Below are positions 1-6,000 of a DNA stretch of 6,926 nt, one piece after another (position 1 is the first letter of the stretch; each line of letters opens with the position of its first letter). This DNA is from Omnitrophica bacterium RBG_13_46_9. Lineage in GTDB: Bacteria > Omnitrophota > Gorgyraeia > JABMRN01 > RBG-13-46-9. The notes under the pieces were generated by a model. The model was not told the origin of the DNA, did no database searches, and saw only the letters and a program-made list of their open reading frames with translations. The DNA lies in the NCBI GenBank assembly GCA_001804045.1, contig MHFD01000031.1, positions 33,228 through 40,153 on the forward strand, read 5' to 3'. The position numbers and the translations under genes are program-made.

Positions 1-3000
1 CGGCTGGATAAAGTCTGTAACTTCACCGTACGGCGTTGTTACAAATTACGATTATGAAGGTATTACGGAGCATTTATTTGCTTTACAAGGAACAGGGCAG
101 GATGTCGAAGTGTCCGAGCGCGATGGTAATACGGTCCTACAACTCGCTTCATCCCCTGACAATCTTCTTAAACTCCTTTTACATCTCGACGGTAACGATA
201 ATGACAATTACTCTGTAGATAGTTCTGATAGCAGCCATTCTGTTGCCTTCTACGGAAATACGCGCTTGGAGACGGACGTTAGTAAATTCGGTTCCTCGTC
301 ACTCTATTTTGACGGCTCTAACGATTATATTACGTCTCCGGATAGCAATGACTGGTATTTGGGCACAGATTCTTTTACCATAAGTTTTTGGGTATATTTC
401 AACGAACTTGGCGCGGAAGAAGGGCTTGCTCTTCAATATCAGGATGACGGCAGTTACTGGGGAATGATAAAGGGGTCCAATGAGAAAGTGCTTATCTATT
501 TTTATTGGTCGCCGACCGACCCATATAATTCAGCGCATTTTACAACTGCAAATGCCCTTAACTTAACGGCGGGAAACTGGCACCACTTTGCGTGGGTAAG
601 AGACACTAACGATGCCTATTTCTTCCTTGACGGTGTTTCACAGGATTTAACAGAATATGTAGGTTGGGCAGGCAAAGAGCTAAAGAATTATGGCGGTACC
701 CTGCGTATAGGCATGGCAAACTGGGCTCCGTCGCATTATTTTGATGGTTACATAGACGAATTCATAATAGCGAAAGAAGCGTTATGGACAGAGGATTTTA
801 CACCGCTCACATCCGAGTTTTATGGCCGTAAATTCAATACCGCAACAGGTGCATATATCTCAAACCCCATAGAAATCAATGCCTCGTCCATAACGGACAT
901 TTCGTGGAACGAAATCCTTACCGGTGGGACCGATATAACAATGCAAATTAGAACCGGAGATACCGAGAATCCCGATGATGGCACCTGGAGTGAGTGGTCA
1001 GGGTCTATCACCGAACCAAACGGCATTCAAGACGCGATAAGCGCCGGACAATATATGCAATACCGGATTACTCTATCTACAAACAGCTCCTTAGAGTCAC
1101 CCCAGCTCATTCTGAATGGTGATGAAACGGTTTCTGTCACGTGTGCCCATGAGGTTGAAGAAGGCGGCCTGGAATATGAAAACCTCTATCGGGTAATGGT
1201 AATGGAGGGCGAGTCAGCCAATTCCTACGATTCCGAAGGAGTCAACATAGAAAATCCGCTCGATACCATAGACGTCACAACTCTCAAATTTGACACCACA
1301 TACATGGAGGGACTTGCGGAGAGTTTCGAAGATACTGTTCTCAATGAGACCGATAAGTATATCTATCTCGTTGATAACGCTATTATCGCTGAACTTACCG
1401 AAATCCGGGGAGTGGATGGCACAAATACGGAATATTCCAAAGGCGGCATAGACACCATGTCTCTTTCCAAAGATACGGTTATAAGAGACATTACCTATAA
1501 TGAAGACTGGAGTGTGCGTGGATTTACCTATATAAAAGATGGTGTCACCTATACTGTGGAAAATGAAGTTCTTGTCCGCGCAGAACAAGAAGACGGCACG
1601 GTCATTGAGTATTATCCAAGCGGATGGGTACAATTGGTAACCTATCCGGACGGTGAGATTGTGGAATACGAATACGGAATCGCCACGACGGAATCACTCC
1701 AACTGGACGGCGTGACACAGGATGTGGTAGCGCTAAACGATGAAAATGGCCACAGGCTTGAACTCGCATCGGAGATAGATACATCTCTCGCCCTTCTCTT
1801 GCACATGGACGGTGAGGATAACGACACCTTCTCCGCAGATAGCTCTCTGAATAATCACCCCATGAACTTCTACGGGGATGCCCGGATTGATATAGCGGAG
1901 AAGAAATTCGGCTCCTCATCACTATCTTTTGATGGTTCGGGAGATTACGTTGCCATACCTGACTCTTCTGATTGGGATATATTTGCTTCAAATTCTGACG
2001 ATTGGACAATCGACTTCTGGGTTAAGCATAATACCCATGCTGTGGCAGAGTATTATTTAGAACAGAGAGAAGACGGAGATAATAGATGGATGTTGCGGCA
2101 TCTGGATGGTCTTGGTTTACAGTTTATTTTACGAAGTAATGCTTCTAATGTAATCCTTTCAACAGCATCAGGAGAAATTACAGATACCAACTGGCATCAT
2201 ATTGCTCTATGTAAGGTTGCTAATAAATACGTTATTTACAAAGATGGAAACCAGATTTCTTATAAATCAGATTCAGATACGGGTACGTTCACAGGTAATT
2301 TGTTTATAGGATATAGTATAGATGAATCCACTTATTTTAACGGTCATATGGATGAGATCCGCATAACCAAAGGAAGGGCACTATGGACCGAGAACTTTAC
2401 GCCGCCCGCATTAGAAAATAGCGGTTATGTTAACAGTGATTCAGGTACTTTTACCTCAAATCCCATTGAATTTAATATAACCGGACAGGAGGAAATATCA
2501 TGGAGTGAGACTCTTCCCGTAGGCACAGATTTGACATTCCAGGTACGTACAGGTGATACCCAGAATCCAGACGATGGCACATGGGGTGAATGGTCAGAAC
2601 CACTCACGGACTCCGAAGGTTCAACATTGAATATGGAAGCGGGAACATACATGCAGTATGAAATTACCTTATCTACGCAAGATAACTCCGTATCCCCACA
2701 GCTTATTTTGGAAAGCGGCAGTGCCCTTACCATAGACAGTACGCGAGCTCCATATCATACCTCTGATATAGAAGGCCTGGTATTTATAAAGGCAACAGAG
2801 GACGGTGTTACTTCATCATATGATTCTATCGGCGTAAATGTCGATGACCCAAATGACACAATTGATATTACAAATCTCGTAGCTCCTTCCTCAATACCGA
2901 CATGCGAAGAAGTCGGGGCAATAATTGGTGATGGATCACAGACGGTGGAAATTATTAAACCAGATGATGCTGCAGTTGCAGATATTGTGTTTGGCGAAGA

Positions 3001-6000
3001 TGGCAACGCGAATGATTTTGTATATTCAAAATTAGGAACTACTTACACGGTGCAAGGGGGAAATCTTGTCCGCGCCGAAAAACCATACGGCACAGTCATT
3101 GAATATTATCCAAGCGGCTGGATAAAATCCGTTACTTCTTCAGAAGGCAACACTATTGATTATGCGTATGAAGGACCTATTTCAGCGTCATTTGCTCTCG
3201 CCGGCGAAATGCAGAACACGGAAATCGCCGAACGAAACGGCAATACAATCTTGCAGATAGGATCATATGCGGACCCGGCTCTAAAACTGCTCCTGCATCT
3301 TGATGGCAACGATAATGATAATTCCTCCATAGACAGCTCCGTAAGTAACCATTCTATGACGTGTTACGGAAATACCCGCCTCAAAACCGATGCCAGCCAA
3401 TTTGGTTCTTCGTCTCTTTATTTTGACGGTTCAGGTGATTATATTTCAATGCCCGATTCTACTGACTGGGACTTTGCGACGTGGAATGAATTTACTTTGG
3501 ATTTTTGGTGTAAGGATATAAGCGGCGGAACATTTTTTAGTCAAAGAATAAATTCCAATCAGTCAGCCTTAATGTATGCGGGAGGCCGTTATTACGTCTA
3601 CAATTATGGCTATAAAATTTATATCAGCCCTCATGCTCTTACAGGATTAAATGACGGCTCATGGCATCATGTGGCGTTCGTAAAGAATGGCGATAACTGG
3701 GATATTTATAAAGATGGAGTTTGGGTATCAGGCACTACAGGTTCTACTTCAGTTACATTCAGCGCTCCATTTTTAATCGGGCAGGTAGATAATGGCGATT
3801 GGCTAGGCGGTTACATAGACGAGTTTCGGATAACAAATGAAGCGTTATGGACAGGAAATTTCACGCCTCCGGCAGAGGAATGTTATGGCCGTAAATTCAA
3901 CGCGGAACCGGCTATTTTCTTATCGAACCCCATACGGCTTGACGGGACCTCGCTTAAAGGAATCACGTGGAATGAGGTATTGACGAGTGGGACCGATATT
4001 GTAATGCAGGTGCGGACAGGTCAGACTGAAAATACCACCGACGGTACATGGGGTGAGTGGTCAGCGCCTATCACAGACCCTTCCGGCGTAGCGATAGATA
4101 TTGAGGACGCAACGTATGTCCAGTATAAGATTACCCTCTCGACAAATGACTCGGCAGTTTCGCCGCAGTTAGTGATTGCGGACAACCAGACAGTTACCTT
4201 TAATTACACCCAGCGCCTCGCAGACGGCAGCGTAAGCCCCGAAGAACTCTATCGTGTGATTGTTACCGATAACGGCTCATCTATGTTTTATAACGTGTCG
4301 GGTGCCAATGTCGATAATCCGCAGGACACCATAGATATTCAATCTCTAATTTCAGAGTCCAACTATATGGAGGAATTAAAAGAGGAGATAAGCTCTCATA
4401 GATTGAGCGATTCGCAGACTGTCATTACCATATATGATAAAGATACAGGGAATCCTACGAGGACAATTACAGCCGATGGGTCTATGACCTATTATGACGA
4501 CGGTTTCGCGACAAAGGTAAAGAGTAAAGACGGCGAACTACTCGTCCAATATACCTATGACGACGATAAAAAACTCCTGAAGACCGAATTTGTAAAGGCC
4601 AGAGAGGAACTCGAGAAAGGATATCAGGCGGCGCTTGAGGGTATCGCTACACAACAGGCAGAGGCACATGCCAAACTCGACCAGGCCGAAGAAGACGCCC
4701 TTCTCAATATCCAAAGCGAAGTTCAGAGGATACAGCTCCAGATTAATTCGGAAAGGCAGCGATTACAGTATGAAAAAGCAAAATATGACCCCAGCCGCTA
4801 TGACCTTTCGCAATTCGACGAAGCCTTCAGGCAGCTTGACCAGTATGAGCAGGATCTCTATGTCCAGGAAGTCCAGGCCTACGCTGACCTTGATACCCAG
4901 GTAGCGAACGCGAGAGTCCAGATAGATATCGACGCCGAACAGGCGATGCAGGACCTCCTTCTTAATGATTACAATGTCGCGCTTGGCGATATTGTCCAGA
5001 AGGAGAGTTCGCCTGTAATATATTTCTACTATAGAGACGTCTTAGGCCGCGACCCTGACCAGACCGAGCTTGATTATTGGCTTATAAAGGCGAAGAATGA
5101 CCTTATAGCGACCGCTCCGGCCGAACTGGTGCAGCATATAGAGGATCTACAGGAATATGCGGATAGACAGGCATGGAAGCAAAATATAATCGCGAGTGTG
5201 ACCACTTTCTTTAACTCATACCTTGATGCGGCCAATGATACAGAAAGAGAGGCGCTGCTTGTTTCTTTAGGGCTTACCCTTAATGATGTCGCGCCGTCAC
5301 TACAAGCCGCAGATCCAAACTCGGCATTGCGAACCTCGCCTGAGGCAGGCGAAGCAATCTCTGCGATACTCTCGTGGCTCGAAAGCCAATCCCTCCACTT
5401 CGGTGACAGCGCGTTTAAGACTATTATAAACTTATTAGCTAAAGAGGGGATAGCAAAGACATTCGAAGAGATAGGAAGGGACTGTATCAAGATAGACATA
5501 CTTACAGGCGTAATTACAGAGGATATAGAGGGCGACCTTCTTATTTCAATGTATGCCATGGCAAAAGTCGCAGAAAAGTATGGCTTAACCCTGCATGCAG
5601 AAAAGATAGATTTCGATGAATTAAAGGCCCAGCTTGCCTTAAATGACAGCGTAATCCTGCATATAAACGGCAACCACTATGTTATCCTTGTGGATATCAA
5701 TGAAACCGACGGCACCGTGACCTACAAGGACCTCTCCGTAGGCGAACATGGCCAGGACATCACCATGTCTAGGGCCGAGTTTATGGAAGAATGGCAAGGC
5801 CATGTATTGAGTAAGAATGAGATACAGAATTTGGAAAACAATAAGCTCAAGTACCTAAACGAGGCTCAGGAGAAGGTTATACGCGGTTCGGGTTGGTGGC
5901 AGAAGTTGTGGAAGGGAATAGTATCGTTCTTCGCGAAAATAGTAGCCCCCATTGCTACGATTCTTATGATTATTCCATGCTTTGTTACTCAGATGATAGG

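Larger units (their letters stand above)
2..1621 (+). repeat. Supramodule copy 1 (540 residues)
   Basis: First of three tandem protein-level repeats, measured from the Gly-Trp of one YD hairpin (GWIKSVT, position 2) to the Gly-Trp of the next (position 1622). Order: YD second half, 33-residue connector (68-172, containing DGNTVLQL), LamG, beta-sandwich-like module, 36-residue linker, 79-residue spacer (1286-1522), YD first half. The window opens exactly inside this hairpin, so at least one more YD first half, and probably more copies, lie upstream. It shares with copy 3 several features absent from copy 2, such as YGRKFN after LamG and YME after the linker. Confidence 0.85.
1622..3115 (+). 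repeat. Supramodule copy 2 (498 residues)
   Basis: Second tandem copy, with the same module order as copies 1 and 3. Its connector (about 1688-1786, NGHRLELAS) and LamG start (LLLHMDGEDND) align with the other copies but are more diverged. The YGRKFN motif that opens the beta-sandwich-like module in copies 1 and 3 is replaced by GYVNSDSG. The spacer after the 36-residue linker is 46 residues (2879-3016). Confidence 0.83.
3116..4501 (+). repeat. Supramodule copy 3 (462 residues), last of the array
   Basis: Third tandem copy, from the Gly-Trp of GWIKSVTS to the Gly of the final, more diverged YD hairpin. The connector (about 3182-3280) contains RNGNTILQIG, close to RDGNTVLQL of copy 1. The spacer after the 36-residue linker is only 24 residues (4349-4420). 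After this copy the LamG array ends and the coiled coil begins. Confidence 0.83.

Noticed and set aside
36..218. Plus-strand open frame of 60 codons near the window start
   Set aside because: It is out of frame with the YD and LamG 1 coding sequence that covers it, with no convincing ribosome binding site or homology.
1214..2009. Overlapping minus-strand open frames of 135-139 codons
   Set aside because: They overlap each other and cross the linker, YD and LamG 2 boundaries of the + frame; no recognisable protein was found.
2..4501. A full RHS shell as in Tc or polymorphic RHS toxins
   Set aside because: Only one YD-like hairpin occurs per ~500 residues, and no RHS core-associated cleavage motif was seen. 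Isolated hairpins between LamG blocks fit better.
4635..4904. Plus-strand open frame of 89 codons in another frame
   Set aside because: It lies inside the coiled-coil coding region. Its Arg/Lys/Ser-rich translation is a frame-shifted reading of Gln/Glu-rich codons.
5483..5485. Cys 1828 (RDCIKI) as the catalytic Cys of the C39-like domain
   Set aside because: It falls after the first helix region, about 28 residues past the expected nucleophile position, and lacks the Gly-Pro context of active C39 enzymes.
5074..5673. Minus-strand open frame of 199 codons
   Set aside because: It is antisense to the helical spacer and C39-like domain, which make recognisable protein on the + strand. Its translation is Ser/Ala/Ile-rich with no domain, as expected of a shadow.
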